Positions 1-7,399 of a stretch of DNA of 64,000 bases are shown here, one piece after another (within the stretch, counting starts at the first letter, position 1; the number at the start of each line of letters is the position of its first letter). Below the pieces are notes generated by a model, which was given only the letters and a program-made list of their open reading frames with translations, did no database searches and was not told the DNA's origin. The stretch is from Bin87 sp963668585 (GTDB lineage Bacteria; Chloroflexota; Dehalococcoidia; Lucifugimonadales; UBA3495), in assembly GCA_963668585.1 (NCBI GenBank), contig OY764869.1:3038001-3102000 (forward strand), in the 5' to 3' direction. The translations under genes were made by a program, and so were the position numbers.

Positions 1-6
1 GCTCAC

Positions 7-1434
7 TCAATAACCCTGTCGAAACCAGTTGCCCGTGGTCAGGTCGCAGTACACGGTGACCAGGCCGCCGTCAGCAAGGGCGAGACGCCAGTAGCGCCGG
101 CGCACGGGCTCATCAGTCCACCACTCGGTATCCACCTCCCACAGGTCGATCACCCGGGCGACGGCACGCGCGGCAGCGGGGTGCGAACCGACGCGTCGGG
201 GCGTATCGCCGCTGCAGCTCACCTTCACCGGCGATGGGACAGCGAGAGGGGCCAATGATGATGCGAAGGCCCAGCGTCGCTCAGGCAGGGCAGACCCGGG
301 AGCCAGTTGAACCAAACGCTCCACACCGGCTACATCCGGGGGCGTTCGGCGCGGCGGTCGCGTCCAGAGGGTGGACTGACGGCCGGTTTCCGCCGAGAAG
401 TCGGACAGGGTGAGCGTGAGGTCCAGCAGCGGCCCGTCGGGCCACCGGCCAGCCTCATGCGCATCCTGGGAACCCAATGCAGCCAGCAGCGCCCTGATCA
501 GAGCCTCGGCGGACGCCGCCGGCTGACGCAGAACGCGGTCAAATCGCCACACTTCGCCGGAGAGCAGGGCGCCTTCCATCGCCGCGTGGCCGACCCTCCG
601 GCCGCGCAGGGACGCAGAGCGCCAGAGTCGTTCCACCAGGGCCGTCAGGCCGGCCTCCACGCCGGAGGTGGTATCTATTGGGAAGGGGAATTCCAAATAC
701 TCGGACAGGACTTCCGGCAGAACCGACGGAATGATCGGGTCAGGGTCGATTCCGTTGGCTAGATTCCAGGCCCTAAGTCCGTCCGGGCCCAGGAACTCGG
801 ACAGCGACGCCGGTGGCAGCGACGCCACGTCTCCCAACGTGGAGAAGCCGAAACCGACAAGCCGGGCCACCGCATCGGATGCCAGGGGCAGCCACGATGT
901 GGGCAGAGGAGCCAACCAGCCGGACACGTTCTCGGGAACCTGAAGCCAACCGCCACGCTCCGCGCGCGCCGCCGCGCAGCGGGCCGGGAACTTGCCGACT
1001 CCCACACCCAAACGGGGATACAGCCCAGGGTCGCAGACTGACAGTATCGCTGAGGCCAGTTCGCCCAGACCGCCGTGCATTTCCGCCATGCCGGTGAGGT
1101 CCAGGTGGAAGATTCCCAGGTCGGCCGGCTGCACCCCAGGCGCCGTGCTGCACAATACGGTCAGGAGGCGGTCGTTGATCTCGGACAGGTGAAAGGGGTC
1201 TGCGGGCAGGGTAACGGCGCCGGCGCAGCGGGAGAGCGCTTCCGCAAGGGTTTGTCCCGCCTGAACTCCCGCAGCCTCTCTGGAAGCGTCCATCACCACC
1301 TGTCGGCCCCGGACGGAAGTGGTGACGATCATGGGGACACCGGCCAGTTGAGGCTGTCGGAGCAACTCCGCTTTCACCGGAAGATGAGTGACCAGGATGC
1401 AGCCGGTCAGCCGGGTGTCGGTGCGGTTTGTCAT
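7..1434 (-). CDS. imuB: ImuB-like Y-family DNA polymerase (catalytically degenerate)
   Basis: A 475-residue Y-family polymerase-like protein, probably the ImuB component of the inducible mutagenesis machinery. The positions of the three catalytic acids are not conserved: the first strand reads CILVTHLPV (about residues 11-19) instead of a D-x-D motif, and the second reads DLGIFHLDLTG instead of S-x-D-E. This is the ImuB signature, a non-catalytic adaptor for the error-prone polymerase DnaE2 and ImuA. A helix-hairpin-helix-like stretch follows at about 190-215. The last 45 residues resemble the DUF6504 tail fused to such proteins (WEVDTEWW ... TGNWFRQGY). I chose the ATG at 1434 because a start at 1464 would place the LexA-type operator inside the gene. 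The gene runs to the window edge, and a GTG lies directly after the stop (positions 6-4), so a downstream partner gene may begin there. Confidence 0.85.
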   Translation of the reverse strand: MTNRTDTRLTGCILVTHLPVKAELLRQPQLAGVPMIVTTSVRGRQVVMDASREAAGVQAGQTLAEALSRCAGAVTLPADPFHLSEINDRLLTVLCSTAPGVQPADLGIFHLDLTGMAEMHGGLGELASAILSVCDPGLYPRLGVGVGKFPARCAAARAERGGWLQVPENVSGWLAPLPTSWLPLASDAVARLVGFGFSTLGDVASLPPASLSEFLGPDGLRAWNLANGIDPDPIIPSVLPEVLSEYLEFPFPIDTTSGVEAGLTALVERLWRSASLRGRRVGHAAMEGALLSGEVWRFDRVLRQPAASAEALIRALLAALGSQDAHEAGRWPDGPLLDLTLTLSDFSAETGRQSTLWTRPPRRTPPDVAGVERLVQLAPGSALPERRWAFASSLAPLAVPSPVKVSCSGDTPRRVGSHPAAARAVARVIDLWEVDTEWWTDEPVRRRYWRLALADGGLVTVYCDLTTGNWFRQGY

Positions 1435-1450
1435 GTCGTAGATGTTATAC

Positions 1451-1462
1451 GAACATAGGTTC
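1451..1462. promoter_or_regulatory. LexA-type SOS operator
   Basis: The sequence GAACATAGGTTC is an inverted repeat GAAC-N4-GTTC, preceded by C. It closely fits the Gram-positive LexA/DinR box (CGAAC-N4-GTTYG). It sits 17 bases upstream of the imuB ATG and about 190 bases upstream of the divergent SRAP gene. Its place next to two DNA-damage genes makes LexA control the simplest reading. Confidence 0.72.
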
Positions 1463-1649
1463 ACAGACCACGGCGCAATGTCATCAACTCATTGCCGGCC
1501 AAAAACCGAACGCCCGCGGCAGGTCATGCAAACTCAGATGCAGCGCCAGGCCAACGGCTGTGGCAGTCCTGATCATGGAGTCCCGCGACGACTGTGCTAC
1601 CATTGCTGAAACCCCGGAAACCTCGGACCGCATCCACAGGGGAAGCATC

Positions 1650-2330
1650 ATGTGCGGAAGAATCAGCCTGTTCGCCGAGTTGGGCGACCTGGCATCCCAG
1701 TTCCGATTCGCCCTGGGACAGACCAACGATGACTATCGGCCATCATGGAATATGGCGCCGACGGCTCCGCTCCTGGTAGTAAGGGCGGACGCGGGGCAAC
1801 GGTCGGCCAGCATCATGCGCTGGGGGTTCACGTTCAACAGCAGGTCGGGTGGCGGTTCGTCGTCGCGGCCACTGTTCAATGCCCGCAGCGAAACACTGGC
1901 GCAACGTCCGGCATTCCGAAGGGCTTTCGCCGAGCGGAGATGCCTGGTGCCAGCCAATGGCTTCTATGAATGGCGCGCCAGTTCCGAAGGCGGCAAGACA
2001 CCGATGTGGGTCCACCGATCTGACGAAAGGCCGTTCGCTCTGGCCGGCATCTACAACGACCGTCCCAACGAAGCCGCGTCAGTCATAACCTGCGACCCCA
2101 ACACCCTTATGTCGCCCATTCACAACCGGATGCCGGTGCTGCTGTCGGACGAGGAATGCGACGAGTGGCTGGACCCAAAAGCGGACACGGACACCTTGAA
2201 TGCCCTGCTGATGCCACGCGAATGGTCGGAGATGACCGCACGGGAAGTATCCAGGGCTGTGAACCGGGCGGGCAATGACGGGCCCCAGTTGGTTGCCCCG
2301 TTGGACGGAACAACGCAGCGACTGCTGTAA
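1650..2330 (+). CDS. yedK: SOS response-associated peptidase (SRAP/YedK/HMCES family)
   Basis: SRAP proteins form a thiazolidine cross-link to abasic sites in single-stranded DNA through Cys2 and so protect replication forks. The 226-residue product starts MCGRISLF, placing the catalytic Cys at position 2 after Met removal. The other family motifs follow in order: NMAPT, the MRWGF segment, NARSE, RCLVPANGFYEW with the conserved Glu, and SPIHNRMP with the conserved His. The ATG at 1650 is fixed by the need for Cys2 and by an AGGGGA ribosome site seven bases upstream. It is divergent from the imuB-like gene, and the intergenic region carries a LexA-type box, matching the known SOS association of this family. 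Confidence 0.93.
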   Translation: MCGRISLFAELGDLASQFRFALGQTNDDYRPSWNMAPTAPLLVVRADAGQRSASIMRWGFTFNSRSGGGSSSRPLFNARSETLAQRPAFRRAFAERRCLVPANGFYEWRASSEGGKTPMWVHRSDERPFALAGIYNDRPNEAASVITCDPNTLMSPIHNRMPVLLSDEECDEWLDPKADTDTLNALLMPREWSEMTAREVSRAVNRAGNDGPQLVAPLDGTTQRLL

Positions 2331-2552
2331 GAGTACGCCGGACAACGGATTCTCCCCCCTCGTCCTGACTTCCTCGCATCAAGGGAGCGGGGGCCGGTTA
2401 TCGAAGTTCAGGCGTGACGCTGCGACAAGTCGGCATTGCGACGCGCACTCAGGGGCGTTGGCCAGCACAACCGGCCGGCGAAACAAACAAATACGACCGA
2501 CTGGTACAAGCCGGTCGATGGACTGGGGGACGTATGTGCCCTGACGGTCGTT

Positions 2553-2891
2553 TCAGCGGGTAACGGCGTTTATAGCACTTTCGTGGGAATCGCTGATGGG
2601 AACCACACGGTCGAAGCCACTGATCTTGAATACATCCTGGACAGAATCAGAGAGGCAGCAGACAGCGAATCGTCCGCCTTTGCGCCGCATTGACCGGGCA
2701 AACTCCAATATTGCGCGGAGGCCACCACTGCTTATGTAGCTAAGGGATTCCATATCAATAACGACAGCCAGGTCATCGGGCCCGACGACTGAACCCAAAT
2801 GTTGCTGCAATTCCACCGCTTCGATACTGTCCACCCGCCCATCGGGGCGAATAACCAGTATGCCGTTTTCGCGGCTGCATTCTATTTGCAT
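2553..2891 (-). CDS. STAS-domain anti-sigma factor antagonist-like protein
   Basis: A single-domain STAS protein of 112 residues. It shows the typical pattern: a short N-terminal strand (IECSRENGILVIRPDGRVDS), a central DMESLSYISSGGLRAIL segment carrying the Ser-Ser-Gly that serine kinases phosphorylate in SpoIIAA-type proteins, and a C-terminal helix after FDRVVPI. Such proteins bind anti-sigma factors or act in partner-switching modules. No kinase or phosphatase partner is encoded nearby, so the target is unknown. The ATG at 2891 has GGAG eight bases upstream; a TTG directly before it is less likely. The gene ends facing the SRAP gene. Confidence 0.85.
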   Translation of the reverse strand: MQIECSRENGILVIRPDGRVDSIEAVELQQHLGSVVGPDDLAVVIDMESLSYISSGGLRAILEFARSMRRKGGRFAVCCLSDSVQDVFKISGFDRVVPISDSHESAINAVTR

Positions 2892-2907
2892 CAAGATATC
2901 TCCGGAT

Positions 2908-2949
2908 GGTCGGGTGGAGCATCCATTCGGTCGAGTGGAGCATCCATCT
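2908..2949. repeat. Two tandem 21-bp repeats upstream of the STAS gene
   Basis: Two adjacent 21-base units share GGTCGNGTGGAGCATCCAT and differ at the sixth base and the last two bases. They lie 17 bases upstream of the STAS start codon, overlapping its likely leader or promoter region. The rest of the 2950-3203 interval holds no gene that I can support. Confidence 0.7.
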
Positions 2950-3203
2950 TAACAGCATACATCTGACGCAGATACCTGCAGCTAAGAAGGTTCAATCCGC
3001 GGTGACCCAACAATGCTGGACACAGTGACATTATGACACATAACGTCACGCAGATTTCGAGTGTCTCCCGACTTCACCTAATAATCTATGCTTATCGCCA
3101 GCAGGGGAGTTTTCTCAACCTGTGCACACCAGCGCCGGATGGCTCTCCAAGATGCCATGGGATCCGGGAACGCGGGGGACAGCGTCCACATCAACGCATC
3201 CGA

Positions 3204-3938
3204 TCAGTTTTTCAAATATCGGTCGTAGAAGACCAGAACCCGATGCCACATATCCTGGGCGGGAGCGGCCCGATAGCTGGGCCTGTAATCGGCGAAAAAG
3301 GCATGGCCGGCATTGTTGTACATGACCCATTCGAAGGTTTTCCCATGTTGTTCGAGGAGGGCTTTCATCTGCTCCGCCTGCTCGGCGGTGGGATTTTCGT
3401 CCTCCACACCGAATAATGCCAGGAGGGGGCAGGAAAGATCGGAGATCATGTCCATCGGTTGAACCGGCCGCAAATCGGTGGGTTCGTGAACGACGTGTCC
3501 GCCTGCGGAGTCCACCGCGGCATCGATGTTGCTGCTGAGACAAGCCATCATCAAAGTGTAACGACCGCCCGAGCAGAAACCGATGATCCCCACCTTTCCG
3601 TTGGAATGGCCCTGGGATTTCAGAAACTGAGCGGCGCCTTCCAGGTCGTCCATGGCGCGAGAGTCGGGAGAGGCAAACAGTGTCGCCAGGACGTTTTCCG
3701 GTTCCGGAGTGCCCTCACGGGTGTAGAGATCGGGGGCGATGGCAAGATAGCCCTGCCCTGCGAAGCGGACGGCGATGTCCTTATGGTGGTCCATGAGCCC
3801 CATGCCTTCCATGGTAACGATCACGCCGGGGTAGGTTCCCGGTTCGGCCGGCCGGCTGTAAAAGGCGTTGATCGCCGTCCCGTCGCGGCTTGTGTACTGG
3901 ATTGTTCCGGTCTCCAAAGCTTGTCCTGCGAGTACCAT
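3204..3938 (-). CDS. Dienelactone hydrolase family protein
   Basis: An alpha/beta hydrolase of 244 residues in the dienelactone hydrolase family. Members hydrolyse lactones or esters using a Cys-Asp-His triad. The nucleophile elbow is GFCSGGR with Cys as nucleophile, the acid is in GVEDENPT, and the base is in NAGHAFF near the C terminus. The VTMEGMG segment holds the Glu that shields the Cys in the resting enzyme. There is no signal peptide, so it should be cytoplasmic. Translation should start at the ATG at 3938, where GGAGG precedes by seven bases; an upstream in-frame TTG is less well placed. The substrate cannot be deduced, and no chlorocatechol genes lie nearby. Confidence 0.9.
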   Translation of the reverse strand: MVLAGQALETGTIQYTSRDGTAINAFYSRPAEPGTYPGVIVTMEGMGLMDHHKDIAVRFAGQGYLAIAPDLYTREGTPEPENVLATLFASPDSRAMDDLEGAAQFLKSQGHSNGKVGIIGFCSGGRYTLMMACLSSNIDAAVDSAGGHVVHEPTDLRPVQPMDMISDLSCPLLALFGVEDENPTAEQAEQMKALLEQHGKTFEWVMYNNAGHAFFADYRPSYRAAPAQDMWHRVLVFYDRYLKN

Positions 3939-4074
3939 GATCAACCTCCGGCGGTGTTGTTTACGGTTTCCATCCGCCCTTCTGCGCTGGGTGCGCGCAG
4001 GCGGGTAGCATTCTCAAATGGGCAATTTCCCGATGTCATGGTCGTCCCGGCTCCGTGGTAGGACGGACCCATGG

Positions 4075-4097
4075 TTCGACAGGCTCGCCATGAGCGG
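4075..4097. repeat. Dispersed 23-bp palindromic repeat, copy A
   Basis: TTCGACAGGCTCGCCATGAGCGG, of the form TTCGAC-N2-GCTC-N3-ATGAGCGG. Related copies are at 24173-24195 and, on the other strand, at 62069-62091. The core GCTC...GAGC can form a short hairpin. All three copies are intergenic. This copy lies between the dienelactone hydrolase and the MqnA-like gene. Confidence 0.7.
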
Positions 4098-4231
4098 ACA
4101 GGCGGCAGTTTGCGCCGGTGGAAAACCTGCGTTCCCAGACAGACTGCGGCGGTGATGTCAGGGGCAACTTCCGTTGGCGCGAGGAGCGCGGCGGCAACCC
4201 GGCGGTCGAGTGGTTCGCAAAAGCGCCGGCG

Positions 4232-4999
4232 TCAGGTGGCCTGCGTTGGCCGGTCGCCCAGCAGCGCCAATTTGTCCTGGAACGACTCGATGGCGCGTTC
4301 TTCGGGCACGCCCATGAAGAACCTGAGGCCCTGAACGTACTCCAGCACCTCTCTGGGCAGCATCAGGAGATCATTGCGTGGCCCGGTTGACTTGTACAGG
4401 TTGTTCATCCAGTCCTCCTGGCCGACGAACAGGGCGTCCTGCAATGCGACGAAGTCCGGCCGTTCCATGTCGCTGCGGGCCATCCAGCGGTTGAACACGA
4501 ATGGCAGGCCGGTCCACTCCTGCCACTCCTCGCCGAGGTCGTAGCGATGGGGGAACCCGCGCACCGCCCTGCGCCCGCGCAATCCCTGGTTCCAGGTGAG
4601 AAACATCGCGTCATGGTCTGCGTCGCGCTCGACGAAGGTTATACCGTCGAGGCCGTGCTTCTGGGACAACAGTATCTGGAGCAGTTGCAGTGAGGTCGAG
4701 TCGGGGTTGTTGACCGCAATTGCGCCGCCGTCCAGTTCGCCGATGTCCTTGTTGGAGAGCAGCACGCAGGAAACCGCGCGCGTGACCGATGCCACACAGA
4801 ACCGCTCGATGGGAGACGCGTCGGGCATGAGCCGGGGCACATCCAGCAACGGTATCGGGCCGGCGTCGATTTCGCCGCGTTCCAGGGAACCTGCGACCTC
4901 GTGGGGTTCCATGTCCATCAGGGTGATTCCGCGGCGTTCCATGTCGAAGTAGAACGCCTCGCATTCCAGGTTGGGTATATGGCCTACGGTGATGGGCAT
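4232..4999 (-). CDS. MqnA/MqnD-like (VitK2_biosynth) family protein
   Basis: A 255-residue protein with a periplasmic-binding-protein-like fold and no signal peptide. It resembles the menaquinone biosynthesis MqnA/MqnD family: a start MPITVGHIPNLE, a central GEIDAGPIPLLDV motif typical of the family, and ITFVERDADHDA. MqnA is a chorismate dehydratase in the futalosine route to menaquinone, but the family also holds uncharacterised cytoplasmic homologues, and no other mqn gene lies here. I therefore keep the family name only. I prefer the ATG at 4999, with GGGAG about 12 bases upstream; longer forms to 5068 have no better site. It lies about 195 bases downstream of the NHL gene on the same strand, separated by a large hairpin. 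Confidence 0.6.
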   Translation of the reverse strand: MPITVGHIPNLECEAFYFDMERRGITLMDMEPHEVAGSLERGEIDAGPIPLLDVPRLMPDASPIERFCVASVTRAVSCVLLSNKDIGELDGGAIAVNNPDSTSLQLLQILLSQKHGLDGITFVERDADHDAMFLTWNQGLRGRRAVRGFPHRYDLGEEWQEWTGLPFVFNRWMARSDMERPDFVALQDALFVGQEDWMNNLYKSTGPRNDLLMLPREVLEYVQGLRFFMGVPEERAIESFQDKLALLGDRPTQAT

Positions 5000-5106
5000 G
5001 GCAAAGATTCGCTCCCTGTCAGGGTGTTTGACGCTGGATTTCTCACCTTCAATCCGACCACCCTCCACGAATGAGAAGGGTCTGTGTTCCCGTCATACCA
5101 TGTTGA

Positions 5107-5170
5107 GGGGCCCCCGTCCATACCCTCCAGGCCGGTATTCCGACCGGAGCGGGCATGGAGCGGGGGCCCC
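5107..5170. repeat. Long inverted repeat between the NHL and MqnA-like genes
   Basis: The arms GGGGCCCCCG (5107-5116) and CGGGGGCCCC (5161-5170) are perfectly complementary. The pairing extends about eight bases further inward with a bulge, around a smaller CCGGTATTCCGACCGG hairpin. TTTT follows on the plus strand only, where no upstream gene is present. On the minus strand it lies just downstream of the NHL gene stop, so it may end or stabilise that transcript, or may be a mobile palindromic unit. Confidence 0.6.
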
Positions 5171-5194
5171 TTTTGTCCCAGGTATTTTCAGGAA

Positions 5195-6229
5195 CTACAA
5201 ACGCGGTCCCATGAAGGTGAGGCCCTGCTTCTGGAACACCTGGATGCGGTTGCGGGGGCCCTCGCAGACGAACACACGGTTGTGCTCGTCCACAGCGACG
5301 CCCGTGGGGGCCCAGAAGTCGCGCTCCCGTTCGAGGCCGGGGGCCCGGTCTCGCTCGTCCCACATCTCGGGGTTGGCGTCGAGCTTGTCCTTGCCCCACT
5401 TGGACACGGTGGCTTCGCCGGTCTTTTCGCCGCAGAAGTTGCCGTCCGGATCGAAGAACTGCAGACGGTCGTTGAGCCAGTCGGCAACGTAGATGATGCC
5501 ATCCTGGTCCACCGCAACGTCGGCGGGTCGGTTGAATTCGCCGTCTCCGGAGCCGGATGAACCGAAATTCATCAGGAACCGGCCATCCGAAGTGAACTTC
5601 TGGATGCGGTCGTTGCGCCAGTCGGCGATGTAGATGTTGCCCTGGTTGTCGATGTCGATGCCCCAGGGTGAGTCCAGTTCGCCGTCGCCGCTGCCATGGC
5701 TCCCGAATTTCATCAGGAACTTGCCGTCGGGCGTGAACTTCTGGACGCGGTGGTTGGCGCCGTCCACGACCCAGACGTTGTCGTCCGCGTCGATGGCCAG
5801 GCCGGCCGGGCGATCCAGTTGGCCGTCGCCGCTGCCGATGTTCTCGTCCCATTTCCCGATGAATTCACCATCGCGGGTGAACATCGAAATACGGTGGAGC
5901 CATTCGTCGGAAACGTACACGTTGCCGTTGCTGGCAATGGCCACGTTCACCGGCCAGACCAGGGAGCCGTCCTCGAAGTTGTACTCGTGGGGACCCTGTT
6001 GGGGGACGCCACGGGCGAAGGCATTGACGTATTCCTCGTCAACGGTGCAGACCGCGATGCGGGTGCCCTCCGGCCGGTATTCCGAGGATCGGCAGAGGAC
6101 GTACATCAGGTCGTCCTCGCCCCGGGCCACGTGAATGGGATAGGTAAAGCCCGGGCCGAACTGCTCGCCACGCCCGATGGTGTGGCTGTACTGGAGTTGT
6201 ACGTGGGATATTCTGGTAGCTGTAACCAT
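5195..6229 (-). CDS. NHL-repeat beta-propeller protein
   Basis: A 344-residue protein made of NHL repeats, six-bladed propeller units used for binding. At least four repeats are clear from about residue 90 on, each with a pattern such as RPAGLAIDADDNVWVVDGANHRVQKFTPDGKFL followed by GSGDGEL. A fifth blade near the C terminus reads PTGVAVDEHNRVFVCEG. There is no signal peptide. The ATG at 6229 has GGAGG six bases upstream. It is the last of three closely spaced genes (20 bases after the DUF1501 gene), so it probably works with the DUF1800/DUF1501 pair. The ligand is unknown. Confidence 0.88.
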   Translation of the reverse strand: MVTATRISHVQLQYSHTIGRGEQFGPGFTYPIHVARGEDDLMYVLCRSSEYRPEGTRIAVCTVDEEYVNAFARGVPQQGPHEYNFEDGSLVWPVNVAIASNGNVYVSDEWLHRISMFTRDGEFIGKWDENIGSGDGQLDRPAGLAIDADDNVWVVDGANHRVQKFTPDGKFLMKFGSHGSGDGELDSPWGIDIDNQGNIYIADWRNDRIQKFTSDGRFLMNFGSSGSGDGEFNRPADVAVDQDGIIYVADWLNDRLQFFDPDGNFCGEKTGEATVSKWGKDKLDANPEMWDERDRAPGLERERDFWAPTGVAVDEHNRVFVCEGPRNRIQVFQKQGLTFMGPRL

Positions 6230-6249
6230 GATCACCTCCCTGCGCCGGG

Positions 6250-7383
6250 CTAAATGAAGTCCATCTGCTCGAAGGAGCCGTTGACGATGGGCTGGGCGTC
6301 CAGTCCCATCCACTTCTCAAGCAGAGTGGAATAGATGCCGCGGAAATCGTTGTTGAAGTGCAGATCGCCCTCTAGCAGTTTGTTTTCTTCGAGGGACGGG
6401 TACTCGCCATAGAGGCCGCCCTTGACCGGTTCGCCGACCACGAAGGCGACTCCACCGGAACCGTGGTCGGTGCCGGAGCCGTTGTCGTGGACGCGGCGCC
6501 CGAATTCGGTGAAGACCAGCAGCACGACGTCGTCGCCGGCGTTGTGCTCCTTGAGGTCGTCGTAGAAGTCGGCTACGGCGTGGGAGGTCTCAGTCCACAG
6601 GCGGGTGTGGTTGGCCAACTCCCCGGCGTGGGTGTCAAAACTGTTGTAGGGCGCCGTGGTGTAGAGCACCCGCGTGCCGAAACCGGCCAGGTGCGTCTGC
6701 GCGATGTTGCGCATGTACTGGGCGACGGTGTCGGAACCGTATTCCACCGAGGAGGAATACATTTCAGGAGCGGTGCTGAGGATGTCAGCGCCTTCCAGGG
6801 CGTCGAGGCCGGTCTGGGCGAAGTAGTCCAGCACCGGGCCCTGGCCCAGCATGGGCGAATAGACCCGGGAGAATACGTCGAGGGCCTTGGATCGCTGCTC
6901 CTCGATCTCGATGCCGGTGAGGACACCGTAGGTCTCAAGGTTGCCGACGGACGCAACGGGAACGCCGGGGGCTACCAGGGAGCGCGGAAGGCCGCGTCCG
7001 AAGTTGACGCCGGTGAGCACGTTTGTTTTCTCCGGGTCCAGGTCGCGGACGGCGCGGCCGAGCCACCCCTCGTCTCCAACCTTGTCCGGCTCACAGGTGT
7101 GCCAGATGTCCATGGAACGGAAGTGAGAGCGGCTGGGGCTGGGATATCCCACTCCCTGGATGATTGCCACCTTGCCATCATCGTACAGGCGCTTCATGGG
7201 CGCCATGGCCGGGTTGAAACCAATCCGGTCGTTGATGGGCAGGACTTGGTCGATGGGAATCCGGACGTTGGGCCGGTTGTCCAGGTAAAGGGGATCGCCG
7301 TACGGGACAATGGTATTCAGGGCGTCGTTACCCCCCGACAACTGGAGGACCACCAGCACCGGGTCTTTCTTGGTGGATGTCAT
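6250..7383 (-). CDS. DUF1501 family protein
   Basis: A 377-residue DUF1501 protein, a family related to the alkaline phosphatase/sulfatase fold and almost always paired with DUF1800. Family segments are visible: LQLSGGNDALNTIVPY near the N terminus, the SHFRSMDIWHT segment, and VFTEFGRRVHDNGSGTDHGSGG (only its core GTDHGSGG is cited as the likely metal-site motif). Many relatives carry a Tat signal with twin Arg and are exported; this one starts MTSTKKDPVLVV and has none, so it appears cytoplasmic. The ATG at 7383 follows GGGGGA by six bases. It is 16 bases downstream of the DUF1800 gene. The biochemical function is not established. Confidence 0.9.
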   Translation of the reverse strand: MTSTKKDPVLVVLQLSGGNDALNTIVPYGDPLYLDNRPNVRIPIDQVLPINDRIGFNPAMAPMKRLYDDGKVAIIQGVGYPSPSRSHFRSMDIWHTCEPDKVGDEGWLGRAVRDLDPEKTNVLTGVNFGRGLPRSLVAPGVPVASVGNLETYGVLTGIEIEEQRSKALDVFSRVYSPMLGQGPVLDYFAQTGLDALEGADILSTAPEMYSSSVEYGSDTVAQYMRNIAQTHLAGFGTRVLYTTAPYNSFDTHAGELANHTRLWTETSHAVADFYDDLKEHNAGDDVVLLVFTEFGRRVHDNGSGTDHGSGGVAFVVGEPVKGGLYGEYPSLEENKLLEGDLHFNNDFRGIYSTLLEKWMGLDAQPIVNGSFEQMDFI

Positions 7384-7399
7384 GTTATTCCCCCTTTTG

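Noticed and set aside
1435..1464. Ten-codon longer start of the imuB-like gene
   Set aside because: It would place the LexA-type operator inside the coding region, and the shorter ATG fits the family.
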